DNA of 64,000 nt, taken from Spiroplasma chrysopicola DF-1. GTDB lineage: Bacteria > Bacillota_I > Bacilli_A > Mycoplasmatales > Mycoplasmataceae. The first letter of the stretch is position 1; the number at the start of each line of letters is the position of its first letter. The notes below the pieces were generated by a model. It saw nothing but the letters and a program-made list of their open reading frames with translations. It was not told the DNA's origin and ran no database searches. The position numbers and the translations under genes were made by a program. Shown here piece after piece: positions 44,657 through 55,473 of this stretch. The DNA is taken from positions 124,001 to 188,000 of the forward strand of contig NC_021280.1 of assembly GCF_000400935.1 (NCBI RefSeq), written 5' to 3'.

Positions 44657-45976
44657 ATGAAAGTTTATAATACGTTAACGCGAAAAAATGAAGAAATTAA
44701 CCAAACAAAATTTAATATTTACGCTTGTGGTCCAACAGTTTATAATTATATTCATTTAGGTAATGCACGGGCACTTATTAATGCTGATTTATTAGTTAAC
44801 GTTTTAGAATTTCAACAGTATGAAGTTAATTACATCCAAAATTATACTGATATTGATGACAAAATTATTAACAAAGCGCTTGCTGAAAACAAGACAGAAG
44901 CAGAAATTAGTGCTTTTTATATTGATGCCTTTGAAAAAGACGTTACAGCATTAAATATTCGTAAACCAAATAAGATGCTAGCAATTAGTAATTATATTGA
45001 TGATATTATTGCTTTTATTGCTGATTTAATGGCAAGGGGAGCAGCATATGAAAGTAATGGAAATGTCTATTTTGCAATTGACCAGTTTTTACTAGAATAT
45101 GGTAAATTAGGGAATAAGACCATTGCCGAATTGAACCCGGGAGAACGAGTTGAAGCTGATTCAAATAAACGTAATGTTAATGATTTTACGCTTTGAAAAA
45201 AAACAATAGTGGGTATTTTATTTGATTCACCATGAGGGCAAGGACGCCCAGGTTGACATACAGAGTGTGCTTTATTAATTGATAAGTTTTTTAGTCATCA
45301 GACAATTGACTTTCATTTAGGGGGAATTGATTTAGTCTTTCCCCACCATGAAAATGAACGAATTCAATATTTAGCAAAAAATAATTGTGAAATTACTAAA
45401 ATTTGACTTCATAATGGCCATTTAAATTTAGAAGAGCAAAAAATGAGTAAATCATTGGGCAATACGATTTTAGTCCGCGATTTTATTGCGAAATATGACC
45501 CAGCAACTTTACGTTATTTATTTTATTCTACTAATTTTTCTCAACCACTAAATGTAACCCAAACAGTTATTGCTTTTGCACAAAAAGAAACTGCGAAAAT
45601 TTTTAATATTTTAAAAACCATTAATCTTTTCTTAGCAACAAATGATTTAAAATGTGATTTGAGTATCAAAGGGGAATTTGTTGGAAAAGCTTTAGAACAA
45701 TTAAATAATAATTTAAATACTCCTAATGTTTTATCAATTATTAATGATATGATAAAAATTATTAATCAACAGTTACGTAATAATAAAATTGATTTAACAA
45801 TTGTTGGTGATTTTTATAATATTATTTTTAACCTGTTAAATTTTAGTTTTACCTTACCAGTGATTACCCCAGAAATTAAAGGATTAATACAAGAATGACA
45901 ACATGCCAAAGCTGTGCAGGATTTTGTTAAAGCTGATAAAATTCGAACACAATTAGTAGAAAAGAATATTCTTTAA
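44657..45976 (+). CDS. cysS: Cysteinyl-tRNA synthetase
   Basis: 439 residues. [17 protein letters not shown] is the CysRS form of the HIGH region with the first zinc Cys; the other ligands are in RPGWHTECALL and [16 protein letters not shown] follows. It is 1 base before the trmFO ATG, so translation is coupled. The frame contains several TGA(Trp) codons, including three in the catalytic core. Confidence 0.97.
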
Positions 45977-45977
45977 A

Positions 45978-47294
45978 ATGAAAATAAAAGAGGTTAATAT
46001 AATTGGTGCTGGGCTAGCGGGGTGTGAAATTGCATATCAATTAGCAAAGCGCGGAATCAAAGTTAATTTATACGAGGGAAAAACAGTTCGCCAAAATCCA
46101 GTTCAAAAATTAGCTACATTTGCTGAGTTAGTTTGTTCGAATACTTTTCGTAGTAAGTCAAAAGAAAATGCTGTGGGAATTTTAAAGTATGAATTGGAAT
46201 TATTAGATTCTTTTATTTTAAAAATGGCCAGACAAAATCAATTACCAGCTGATGATGCGTTGGCAGTTGATCGAGTTAATTTTTCAAACGATATTACAAC
46301 CTTTTTAAAAAACCACCCGCTAATTACTATTTATGAAGAAGAATTCTTAACAATAAATCCGCGCGAAGTTACAGTGATTGCAACAGGGCCATTATCCTCA
46401 CCAAGTTGAGAGCAACAATTAGAAACAATCATTGGGAAGAAAAATTTTTATTATTATGATGGTTCAGCACCAATTATTAACAAAGTTGGGATTGATTTTA
46501 CAAAAGTTTATTATCAAAATCGCCATAATCAAGAAAAAGATTATTTGATTTGTCCAATGACCAAAACAGAATTTGAATTACTTCATCAACAATTAGTAAC
46601 AGCAGAGACTGTTGGGTTAACAAGTTTTGAAAAATATTTTAAAGGATGCCAACCAATTGAAGTGCTGGCGAAAACTTCCCCAAAGATTTTATTAAATGGC
46701 CCAATGAACCCTAATCACTTAGCCCAAGATGGTCACCCCGATCCATATGCTGTTGTGCAATTGCGCCAAGATGATGTTCATGATTCATTGTATAATTTAG
46801 TCGGTTGACAAACAAATTTAACTTGGCCAGAACAAAAACGGATTATTAATAACTATATTCCTGGTTTATCAAAAGCTGTGATTCATCGTTATGGGGTATT
46901 ACATAAAAATAATTATATTAATTCCCCAAAATTACTAAATCCTTATTTACAATATAAAGCTAATAGTAATATCTTTTTTGCTGGGCAAATTACTGGTGTT
47001 GAAGGTTATTTAGAGTCTGCGGCTTGTGGATTAGCTTGTGCATTAAATATTTATCAATATTTAACAAACCAGCCATTAATTCAATTCCCCAATGAAACTG
47101 TCTTAGGGGCGTTATTAAATTATGTAACAAATCCAAAGCATAAAGTTTTAAAACCAATGAAAGCAAATATCGGATTATTACCAACAATTAATGGTAATTT
47201 TAGTGATAAAAAAACAAAAAATTTAGCAATTTATGAACGGGCAATTATAAGAATAAAAGAAATTGTTGTAAAATATCATTTAAACAATAATTAA
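45978..47294 (+). CDS. trmFO: Methylenetetrahydrofolate-tRNA (uracil-5-)-methyltransferase
   Basis: 438 residues. FAD-binding VNIIGAGLAGCEIAYQLAKR, then FAELVCSNTFRSKSKENAVG, a TrmFO hallmark, and FFAGQITGVEGYLESAACG near the end. It methylates U54 of tRNA using methylenetetrahydrofolate, linking to folate supply by folC/folT. In Bacillus trmFO lies near topA; here it sits between cysS and rlmB. Confidence 0.95.
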
Positions 47295-47360
47295 TTGTGT
47301 AAAATTAGGAAGAGTTAAAAATGTTATTAGTAAATAAAACAGAATAAAAGAGGGAAAAGT

Positions 47361-48101
47361 ATGAAAGAATATCTTTACATTTATGGAATCAATCCAGTTG
47401 TTGAAAGTTTACAAAATGATAAAATCTTTGTTGCGGAATTATATGTTGTTCAAAATGGTAATGAAAACCAAACAATTTTAAGCTTGGCAAAAAAACGGTT
47501 TTTGAAAATAAACTATTGTACAAAAGAACAATTAACAAAATTGGCTAATAGCAGCAATCATCAAAACTATTTGTTAGCTATTAAAATGCCAAAGACACTT
47601 ACTATTGAACAATTAGTTGGACAATCGTTAAAAAAAGATCATCCATTTCTATTAGTTTTAGATCAAATTGTTGATCCCCAGAACTTTGGTGCAATTTTAC
47701 GAACTTGTGATATGTTTAATGTTGATGGGGTTATTATTTTAAATAAACGCCAAGTTTCTCTAACCCCGAGTGCAGTGAAAGCTTCAGCAGGGGGATTTGC
47801 TCATGTTGCAATCAGTGAAGTTAATAATTTAACAAATGCGATTGAGTATTTAAAAACATGTGGTTTTTGAATTTATGCGACTGAGTTATCGGCAAAAGCA
47901 GTTCCAGTGGGAGATTTAAAATATGATACCCCGGTTTGTTTAATTGTTGGTAATGAAGGAAAAGGGGTTAGTCCAAAATTACTAAAACATGCTGATTTTA
48001 ATGTTTATGTTCCAACAACTGGTCACTTAGATTCTTTAAATGTTTCTGTTGCAACAGCAGTTTTAATTTACCAGATTAAAATGCTTCAGCAAGAATTATA
48101 G
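47361..48101 (+). CDS. rlmB: 23S rRNA 2'-O-methyltransferase (SpoU/TrmH family)
   Basis: 246 residues. N-terminal substrate-binding part (YIYGINPVVESLQND) and the three SpoU motifs: DPQNFGAILRTCDMF, LIVGNEGKGVSPKLL and LNVSVATAVLIYQI. The fold is a trefoil knot that binds SAM. The closest match by context is RlmB (cysS-rlmB-sigH order of Bacillus); the precise substrate is inferred. Confidence 0.9.
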
Positions 48102-48121
48102 CAGATTAGAAAGGCAGTGAG

Positions 48122-48703
48122 ATAGCTATTAATGAATATGAATTAGTTTATTTATATCAAGAAGAGCAGAATGAAAAAGCCATTTTTACTTTGTATCAAA
48201 AATACCAAAAAGAATTAGAAATTGTAAAACGCCAAACGTTTTATAAGTATTTTTTAATTCCATTGGAATTAGATGATTTAGAAAGTTTAAAATACTGATC
48301 AATTTTAGAAAGTGCTCGTAATTACAATATGCGGGTAAAAAAGAAATTAAAAGATTATATTTTTCAACGTTATGTTTGAGATATCCATAAGCATATTCGT
48401 AAATTATTAAGTGCTAAACATAAAGTTCTTAATTACTGTGCCAACTATCAGGCCCAAGAAGGATTTGATGTTGCCAGTCCTGATAATTTTGTTCAAGATT
48501 TACTTGACCAAGAAGAAAAAGAACGTCTTATTATGGCAATTAAAGCAAGATTATCTGTTTTAGAAACCGAAATTTTTAATTTATGGTTAGCTGACTATTC
48601 CATTACTAAAATTAGTCAAATACTAGAACTTAATTATCGCCAAGTTGATAATGCAATGCAACGAATTATCCGGAAAGTAAAACAAATTTCAAAAAATTGT
48701 TAA
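48122..48703 (+). CDS. sigH: Sigma-H-like RNA polymerase sigma factor
   Basis: About 193 residues. An N-terminal region-2-like part (YELVYLYQEEQNEKAIFTLY) parallels SigH of Bacillus. The C-terminal region 4 (LSVLETEIFNLWLADYSITK; NYRQVDNAMQRIIRKV) carries the helix-turn-helix. The gene order rlmB-sigma-rpmG-secE-nusG is the same as around Bacillus sigH. No ATG, GTG or TTG lies between the upstream stop (48104) and the conserved start of region 2. AAAGG at 48109-48113 points to ATA 48122 or ATT 48128. TGA is Trp twice. An alternative sigma factor of this kind controls recombination genes in Mycoplasma genitalium. Confidence 0.78.
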
Positions 48704-48706
48704 TCT

Positions 48707-48735
48707 TTGACTACCATTATTATAATTAATATACT
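48707..48735 (+). promoter_or_regulatory. Promoter of rpmG-secE-nusG
   Basis: TTGACT at 48707-48712 and TATACT at 48730-48735 are spaced 17 bases; a second TATAAT overlaps at 48735-48740. The L33 start lies about 17 bases further. Confidence 0.65.
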
Positions 48736-48756
48736 ATAATTAATTATGGTGATATT

Positions 48757-48906
48757 ATGCGCGAAAAAATTATTTTAGTATGTCCTGATTGTTTACAACG
48801 TAACTATTCGACATTTAAAAATAAAACAACTCAAAAAGAAAGATTAGAAATTAGTAAATTTTGTAAAACCTGTGGTAAACATACGAAACATAAGGAAACG
48901 AGGTAA
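48757..48906 (+). CDS. rpmG: 50S ribosomal protein L33
   Basis: 49 residues. [19 protein letters not shown] and [16 protein letters not shown] show both CxxC zinc pairs, so this is the zinc-binding form. The leader is very short and the ribosome-binding site (GGTGATATT) weak. It lies 5 bases before secE, as in Firmicutes. Confidence 0.93.
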   Translation: MREKIILVCPDCLQRNYSTFKNKTTQKERLEISKFCKTCGKHTKHKETR

Positions 48907-48911
48907 CGGCA

Positions 48912-49412
48912 ATGGTAAAAATTGATAATAACAAAGATTTTGAACAAGAAGTTATTATAGAAGAAGAAATTATTGAAGTCATTGTTGATGACAATAAAGC
49001 AAGAAAGCCAAAAACAAAATTATCAAAAGAAGCGAAAAAAGCTGAAAAAGTTGCTCGAAAAAATGCCAAAGCAGCGCAAGTTTTTCAACGTCAGCAAGCT
49101 GCCAAAGCATCGATTCATGTCGGAAAAAAAGGACCAGCAGATTTAGCCGCGCCAGATGGGTCAGGGAAAAAGAGTTTTTTTAACCGAAAAACTGAGAAAA
49201 AGAAAAAAGCTGAAAAAGTTAATTGAAAATTAGCTTTCCGTGAATTTCCAGTTAAGATGGCAAAAGAAGTTAGCCGAATTCGTTGAGCAAGTAAAGGTAG
49301 TTTAGGACGCAAGTTTCTAATTACAATTGCTTTTATTGCTGTTTTTGCAATCTTTTATCTAGCCTTAGACCAAGTTCTATTTAATTTATTACATGTAGCA
49401 AAAATTATCTAA
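48912..49412 (+). CDS. secE: Preprotein translocase SecE with long N-terminal extension
   Basis: 166 residues, where 60-70 is common. The last ~60 residues are SecE: amphipathic FREFPVKMAKEVSRIRWASK and one membrane helix (FLITIAFIAVFAIFYLAL). The first ~100 residues are highly charged: an acidic start (DFEQEVIIEEEIIEVIVDD), then Lys/Ala-rich repeats. SecE clamps SecY; SecA is encoded at 21022. Extended SecE forms occur in mollicutes. It lies between rpmG and nusG as usual. Confidence 0.92.
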
Positions 49413-49443
49413 AAAGAAAGAAATAATAAAAGGAGTAAAACCA

Positions 49444-50088
49444 ATGTTGGAAGAAAAAACAATTTTAGAAGAACAACAAGAATCAAATAATAGCCAGTTA
49501 GAAACAGCTGATGACTTGATGAAATATCCTGGAAAATGATATGTTATTAATTGTTATTCAGGCCATGAAGACCGGGTAAAAGATGACTTAATTCAAAGAG
49601 TTGAATCATTAAATATGAAAGATGTTGTCTTCGATATTAGAGTGGTAAAAGAAGTTGTCCCAGCCAAAAAAGGGAAAAAACCAACGGAAAAAAACTTATA
49701 TCCGGGGTATATTTTTATTAATATGATTATGAATGATGAAGCTTGATATATTGTCCGTAATACAACCGGTGTTACAGGATTTATTGGTTCATCAGGACGG
49801 GGGACAAAACCATTTCCATTAACAGATCATGAAGCACGCTCAATGCTAACAAAATCATTAGCAGCCAAAGCGGAAGATAAAAAAGCAGCAAAAAAAGTAA
49901 AAAAAGTTTTTGTCGCAAATTTTAATTTAAATGACTATGTTAAAATTTTGTCAGGACCATTTATCAATATGGAAGGACAAGTTACAAAATTAGATAATTC
50001 AAAAGGGATTGCAACAGTTACTCTTGAAATGTTTGGTCGTTTAACTCCAACAGAAGTTGAATTTGATCAGTGCGAAAAATTAGGTTAA
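49444..50088 (+). CDS. nusG: Transcription termination/antitermination protein NusG
   Basis: 214 residues. NGN domain from about residue 30 (WYVINCYSGHEDRVKDDL; NLYPGYIFINMIMNDEAWY; RNTTGVTGFIGSSGRG) and a KOW domain at the end (NDYVKILSGPFINMEGQV). An N-terminal acidic extension and a Lys/Ala linker (about 135-155) lengthen it slightly. It binds RNA polymerase and aids pausing and termination. It is not followed by rplK/rplA, which it precedes in most Firmicutes. Confidence 0.95.
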
Positions 50089-50113
50089 AAGCATTTTAAC
50101 TTTCTTTTTTTCT
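50084..50113 (+). terminator. nusG terminator
   Basis: GTTAAAA and TTTTAAC around GCA, then a T-rich tract. The left arm includes the nusG stop codon. Confidence 0.65.
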
Positions 50114-50120
50114 TGGACCA

Positions 50121-50717
50121 ATGATTAATTTTAAAAACCGCATTACAGCTCCAACATTTTTTACTCCCAATGCTTGTACTGTTGCTGAACAATTATTAGG
50201 AAAGTATCTAGTTCGTGTTATTAATAATAAACGAATTGTTGCAAAAATTGTCGAAGTTGAAGCATATGATGGGGCCGAGGATGATGCTAACCACGGATTT
50301 AACAATCGTCGAACAGTCCGCAATGAACCATTATTTTGATCGGGGGGCTTTGCTCATGTTTTTTTAATTTATGGTTGTCATAATTGTTTTAATGTGATTA
50401 CAGATCAAAATGATATTCCCAGCGCCGTTTTAATTCGGGCTGGGGAAATTATAATTGATGAACGAGATCCTAACTTTGTTCCAAATCCTCAATTAGCTAA
50501 TGGACCGGGAAAGTTTTCTCGATATTTAGCAATTGATCGTGGCCTTGATCGTGTTGATTTAAGAACTAGTGAGGAGATTTATTTAATTGATAATCTTGCT
50601 GTTCCATTGGCAAATATTATTAGAACACAGCGAATTAATGTTGACTATGCGACGAATTATAAATCAAAACCATATCGGTTTTATATTAAAGATAACAAGG
50701 CTGTATCGAAAGGATAA
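50121..50717 (+). CDS. mpg: 3-methyladenine DNA glycosylase (AAG/Mpg type)
   Basis: 198 residues. LLGKYLVRVINNKRIVAKIVE, VEAYDGAEDDANHGFNNRRT (catalytic Glu region) and FLIYGCHNCFNVIT define the alkyladenine glycosylase family, which removes alkylated bases at the start of base excision repair. No clear ribosome-binding site: the gene starts in the tail of the nusG terminator, so read-through or another promoter may drive it. Confidence 0.9.
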
Positions 50718-50723
50718 AATAAA

Positions 50724-51308
50724 GTGAGTAATAAAAAAGAACACGAAGAAGTTTGAAAAACCCATCCCGAGTTTCCCTATTATGAGTTTAGTAGTTTAGG
50801 ACAAGTTAGGAATAAAATAACAAAAGAAGTTAAAGAATTAAAACGACCAAAAAATAGTAATTATTATGTTTTACGACGTAAAGATGAGGGTAAAATTAAA
50901 ACAAAGTTTTTACATAAAATTATGGTTGAATTATTTATTGGTCCTGTTCCACCAAATATGACAATTGATCATATCAATGGTAATCCCCGCGATAATCGAG
51001 TCGCTAATCTTGAAATTGTTACTAAAAAAGAAAATACTCGTCGCCAAATTAAAATGTGATCACATCCCCATAGTTTTTACAATCGTGATTTAGTCGCTGC
51101 TCACAGTGAAAAGCGTTGAGTTTATAATGGTAAAATTTATAATTGAATTGAAATATTAAAATTATTACATGCCCAAGGCATCATTTATTATCAAGTAAAA
51201 TGAGAAAGTGGTAAAAATGGGCGAATCGGGCGATTACCAAATGGGGAATTTATTCAACGTGTTAAAAATATTGAAAAATGACAAGATGAAAATCTTGATG
51301 AGTTTTAA
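50724..51308 (+). CDS. HNH endonuclease with NUMOD4-like motif
   Basis: 194 residues. The start (EEVWKTHPEFPYYEFSSLGQ) is a NUMOD4 motif, and LHKIMVELFIGPVPPNMTID followed by HINGNPRDNRVANLEIVT is an HNH nuclease core. C-terminal residues form a second DNA-binding module. Such genes are typical of homing endonucleases and phages, so this may be a mobile or acquired gene. Start GTG 50724 follows AAAGGA. It lies 6 bases after mpg and before a terminator. Confidence 0.85.
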
Positions 51309-51336
51309 AAAACAGTTCCTTTGAACTGTTTTTTTT
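51308..51336. terminator. Terminator between HNH gene and pncA
   Basis: AAAACAGTTC pairs with GAACTGTTTT around CTTT; T-run on the right and A-run on the left make it usable from both sides. Confidence 0.88.
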
Positions 51337-51341
51337 GTTTT

Positions 51342-51842
51342 TTAAAAAGTAATTTTATTTTCCAAACCAACACAATAATCTAATAACACTTCCCCTTGGT
51401 AATTTAATTTAATGGCGTCTTTTAAAGTTGCTGATACGCAAACATCTAAGGCAACCCCAATAATTGAAATCATTGTAATATTATTCGCTTTTAAAAATTC
51501 ATCTAAGCCATTACTTGTTTGATCATCATCAAAAAAAGCACTATAACTATCTGAATTTTGACGGGTTCCTTTCATGATTATTTTAGTAAAACTTGTTTCG
51601 GAAAGATGATATAGTTCGGCCCCAGGAGTATTTTGACGACAATGAGGGGGTCAGATTGTAAAAGAACAGTGATTTTCGGGATGAAAATCTTTTGTTGCAA
51701 TAACAAGATTATTTTCCTGCTGGTATTGATCAATTAAGGCTTTGATTTTTGGTAAAAGTTGTTCGGCATGACGAACATACAATGAACCAGTTGGATTAAC
51801 AAAATCATGTTGATAATCAACAACAATTAGAGCTTTTTTCAT
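51342..51842 (-). CDS. pncA: Nicotinamidase (isochorismatase family)
   Basis: 166 residues on the minus strand. The catalytic Asp lies in VVDYQHDFVNPTGSL, the Lys in VIATKDFHPENHC, and the Cys in IGVALDVCVSATLKDA. It converts nicotinamide to nicotinate for NAD salvage. It is a single gene, convergent with the HNH gene; CGAGG lies before the start. A TGA(Trp) occurs after SFTI. Confidence 0.9.
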
Positions 51843-51937
51843 TTTTATTTCCTCGCTTTTATTATTTTCCTAATTACTTATAATAATATCAAAAATATCT
51901 TGATATAATAAGAAAGCAGTTGGAAAGTGGTGATTAA

Positions 51938-52636
51938 ATGATTGAAATAATTAAAAAACACTTGCCAGAGTTAACAATAACAACCCAGCAAGCCGAGCAA
52001 CTTCAAAAATATTATCAATATTTAATTGAACAAAATGCCTTAATGAATCTAACAACCATAACTAATGAAGAAGAAGTTTACTATAAACATTTTTTAGATT
52101 CTTTATTATTACTAAAAAAATATCATTTTACAGATGGTATGTTAGTTTGCGATGTTGGAAGTGGGGCTGGTTTTCCAGGTATTGTTTTAAAAATTTTTGT
52201 TCCACAGATAAGATTAACAATTATTGAAGCTCTTGAAAAAAGGTGTCGTTTTTTACGCAATTTAGTTCAAACCCTGAGCTTAACTAATGTTGAAATTATT
52301 CATGATCGTGTTGAACAATATAGTCGTTTGCATCCCGAACAATTTGATCTTGTTTTGACCAGGGCGGTCGCTAATTTGAGTGTCTTATTAGAACTAGTTT
52401 CTCAGTTAGTAAAAGTAACAGGAACAGTCATTTGTTATAAAGGGCCAAAAGTACACGAAGAAATTAATGGCGCGCAAAAGACTTTCGGGGAATTAAATTT
52501 TGTTTTAACAAAAACAGACCATGAACTGGTCACTGAAATTGGGGAACGCTATTTTTGTTATTTTACAAAAATGAAAAAAACGCCGTGAAAATACCCCCGT
52601 CATTTTAATCAAATAAAAAAAAGCCCAATTGGCTAA
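51938..52636 (+). CDS. rsmG: 16S rRNA m7G527 methyltransferase RsmG (GidB)
   Basis: 232 residues. SAM-binding CDVGSGAGFPGIVLKIFVPQ, then TIIEALEKRCRFLRNL and LVLTRAVANLSVLLEL. The start of the protein (YYQYLIEQNALMNLTTITNE) is typical. TGA(Trp) at 52586 extends the protein by 15 residues beyond the standard-code stop. It is upstream of parA-parB, the order seen near many bacterial origins. Confidence 0.95.
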
Positions 52637-52696
52637 ACTGTTATATAATAATATTATGAAACAATTGTTAAATAACGAAGAAAAAGGAAGGAATTT

Positions 52697-53467
52697 ATGG
52701 GAAAAATTATTGCAATTACAAACCAAAAAGGAGGGGTTGGGAAAACAACCACTTCAATTAACTTGGCAGCGGGATTAGCTCGTCATGGTAAAAAAATTCT
52801 TTTAATTGATATTGACCCACAGGGAAATGCAACAACAGGAATTGGAGCAAATAAAGATGAAATCCAAGAAAGCATGTATGATGTTTTGATTGGTCAAGCA
52901 ACGTTAAAGAGTATTATTATTCCAGAAGTTATTGAAAGCGTTGATTTAGCTCCTGCGACAATTTCATTAGCGGGGGCTGATGTTTATTTAATGGAACACT
53001 CGGAAGAAAATCAAAATATTTTATTAGAACGAATTAAACCAGTACGAGATAATTATGATTTTATTTTAATTGATTGTCCCCCATCTTTAGGATTAATCAA
53101 TCGTAATGCTTTAGCATGTGCAGATTCAGTATTAATTCCAATTCAAGCTGAGTATTATGCTTTAGAAGGATTGGCACAATTATTGAGCTCAATTCGTTTT
53201 GTTCAAAAAATGTTTAATAAAGATTTAACAATTGAAGGAATTGTCTTAACAATGTTTGACTCAAGAACAAAATTATCATTTGAGGTAATGAGCGAAGTTA
53301 AAAAATACTTTAATGAAAAAGTCTATAAAACACATATTCCCCGTAATATTAAAATTAGTGAGTCACCATCACATGGGTTAAGTATTTTTGAATATGACAA
53401 AGGTGGAGCCGGAGCTGTGGCCTATGAAGAATTAGTGAAAGAGGTGTTAGCAAATAATGGCAAATAA
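52697..53467 (+). CDS. parA: Chromosome-partitioning ATPase ParA (Soj)
   Basis: 256 residues. The deviant Walker A TNQKGGVGKTTTSINLA, LLIDIDPQGNATTGIG, and DFILIDCPPSLGLI are typical. It forms ATP-dependent dimers on DNA and acts with ParB in chromosome segregation. It overlaps parB by 11 bases. The run rsmG-parA-parB usually lies near oriC, though no dnaA is in the window and I could not see a parS site. Confidence 0.95.
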   Translation: MGKIIAITNQKGGVGKTTTSINLAAGLARHGKKILLIDIDPQGNATTGIGANKDEIQESMYDVLIGQATLKSIIIPEVIESVDLAPATISLAGADVYLMEHSEENQNILLERIKPVRDNYDFILIDCPPSLGLINRNALACADSVLIPIQAEYYALEGLAQLLSSIRFVQKMFNKDLTIEGIVLTMFDSRTKLSFEVMSEVKKYFNEKVYKTHIPRNIKISESPSHGLSIFEYDKGGAGAVAYEELVKEVLANNGK

Positions 53468-54338
53468 TAAAAGTAGATTAAGTGCAAAAGGATTAGACAA
53501 AATTTTTGGCGAAGGAATTACTGATGTTATTAACGAAATCGAAAATAATGAAGAGTTAAAAAGCAGTGCAACAGAAATTATCTTAGCGCAAGTATTACCA
53601 AATCCCCATCAGCCCCGAAAAGTTTTTAACGATGAAGAGTTAAAAGAATTATCAAAATCAATTATTGAACATGGTTTAATTCAACCAATTATTGTTAAAA
53701 AAACAACGAATGGTTATTATTTAGTAGCAGGAGAACGTCGGGTACGAGCAGCGCGACTAGCTAATTTAACAAAATTACCAGCAATTATTGTTGATTTTAA
53801 TGATCAGCAAATGAAAGAAGTAGCGTTGATTGAAAACATTCAGCGTGTTGATTTAAATGCGATTGAAGAAGCAATTGCATTTAAAGAATTACTTGATTTA
53901 TTAAAATTAACCCAAGATGCATTAAGTGAAAGAATTGGGAAATCACGTAGTCATATTGCCAATACAATTCGCTTATTAAGTTTGCCAAAAGAAGTACAAG
54001 ACTATGTTTTAAATGGAAAATTAACAATGGGACAAGTAAAACCATTAATTAGTTTAAAGTTAAGTGATAATGAGTTAAAAAGTTTGGTTGAAAAAATTGT
54101 TAGCGATAATCTTAGTGCTCGTCAAGTTGAAGATTTAGTAAAAGAACAACAAGGTGGGGGGGAAACAAGTACTGCCAAAAAAGTTCAAAAACGTTCAATT
54201 AATGAGTTTTTGGAAAATAAAATCATGCGCAAACTAGGAACAAAAGTGACAGTGGAAGAGAAAAAAATTATTATTAATTATGTTGGAGTCAAAGATTTAA
54301 ACCGTATTTTAGAAATTTTAGGTTTAACAGATGACTAA
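53457..54338 (+). CDS. parB: Chromosome-partitioning protein ParB (Spo0J)
   Basis: 293 residues. The N-terminal CTPase domain includes VAGERRVRAARLANLTKLPA and ALIENIQRVDLNAIEEA. The central helix-turn-helix is TQDALSERIGKSRSHIANTI, and a C-terminal dimer domain follows. ParB binds parS and slides along DNA. Start ATG 53457 overlaps the parA 3' end, suggesting coupling. The ychF gene follows after 23 bases. Confidence 0.95.
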   Translation: MANNKSRLSAKGLDKIFGEGITDVINEIENNEELKSSATEIILAQVLPNPHQPRKVFNDEELKELSKSIIEHGLIQPIIVKKTTNGYYLVAGERRVRAARLANLTKLPAIIVDFNDQQMKEVALIENIQRVDLNAIEEAIAFKELLDLLKLTQDALSERIGKSRSHIANTIRLLSLPKEVQDYVLNGKLTMGQVKPLISLKLSDNELKSLVEKIVSDNLSARQVEDLVKEQQGGGETSTAKKVQKRSINEFLENKIMRKLGTKVTVEEKKIIINYVGVKDLNRILEILGLTDD

Positions 54339-54361
54339 AAAATAGTAGGGTAGGAAAAGAA

Positions 54362-55462
54362 ATGTCTTTAAAAATGGGAATAGTTGGTTTACCAAATGTT
54401 GGTAAATCAACATTATTTAATGCAATTACAAACTCACAAGTTGAAGCGGCTAATTATCCGTTTGCAACAATTAATCCAAATGTTGGAACAGTGGAAGTAC
54501 CAGACGAACGTCTTGATGCGATGGCAAAAATTTTTGAACCAAATAAAACGATTCATACTACTTTTGAGTTCTATGATATTGCCGGATTAATTGCTGGTGC
54601 CAGTAAAGGGGAAGGATTAGGAAACGCCTTTTTACAAAATATTCGCGAAACTGATGCAATTTGTATGGTTATTCGTTGTTTTGATAGTAAAGATATCACT
54701 CATGTTGAAGGAACAATTGATCCCATTCGTGATATTGAAATTATTAATTTAGAATTAATGATTTCTGACCAAGAACAAATTAAAAAAAGGTTAGATAAAG
54801 TAGCAAAACGTGCGCAAACGTTGAAACAAAAAGATGACGTGATTGAATACAATATTTTATTAAAGTTAGAAGAACAATTAAATCAAAATTTATTATTAAA
54901 AGATTTAGTTTTAACTGAGGAAGAATACCAAGTTATTAAGAATTTTAACTTGTTAACAATTAAGCCATTTATTTATGCTGCCAATATTAGCGAGGATGAT
55001 TTAAAAGTTGGTGATAATGAACATGTTCAAAAAGTGAAAGCGTATGCCGCAAAACACCAAATTGAAGTTGTGACAATTTGTGCGAAAATTGAGGAAGAAT
55101 TATCTTCATTAAGCCCTGATGAAAAAGCAATTTTTATGGCTGAATATGGGATTATTGAATCAGGATTAAGTCAATTAATTCGTAAATCATACTATTTATT
55201 AGGGCTAGAAACTTTTTTTACCGCCGGGAAACAAGAATTACGCGCTTGAACTTTTAAAAAAGGTTCAACAGCTCCTGAATGTGCGGGGGTTATCCATACT
55301 GATTTCCAAAAAGGATTTATTAAAGCAGATGTCTATTCATATGATGATTTAATCAGGTATGGTAGTGAAAAAGCTGTCAAAGAAAATGGCCGCTTACGCA
55401 GTGAAGGAAAAACATACATTATGCAAGATGGTGATGTTTGCTTCTTCAAATTTAATGTTTAG
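54362..55462 (+). CDS. ychF: YchF/OLA1-family ATPase
   Basis: 366 residues. P-loop [18 protein letters not shown], switch region [14 protein letters not shown], and [17 protein letters not shown], then a C-terminal TGS-like domain ([15 protein letters not shown]). It is universally conserved; binds ATP more than GTP and associates with ribosomes. A TGA(Trp) at 55247 splits it. It ends 11 bases before ispF. Confidence 0.96.
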
Positions 55463-55473
55463 GAGGATAATAG

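Noticed and set aside
52637-54361. parS sites around parA-parB
   Set aside because: I could not see a copy of the TGTTTCACGTGAAACA-type palindrome on either strand near these genes.
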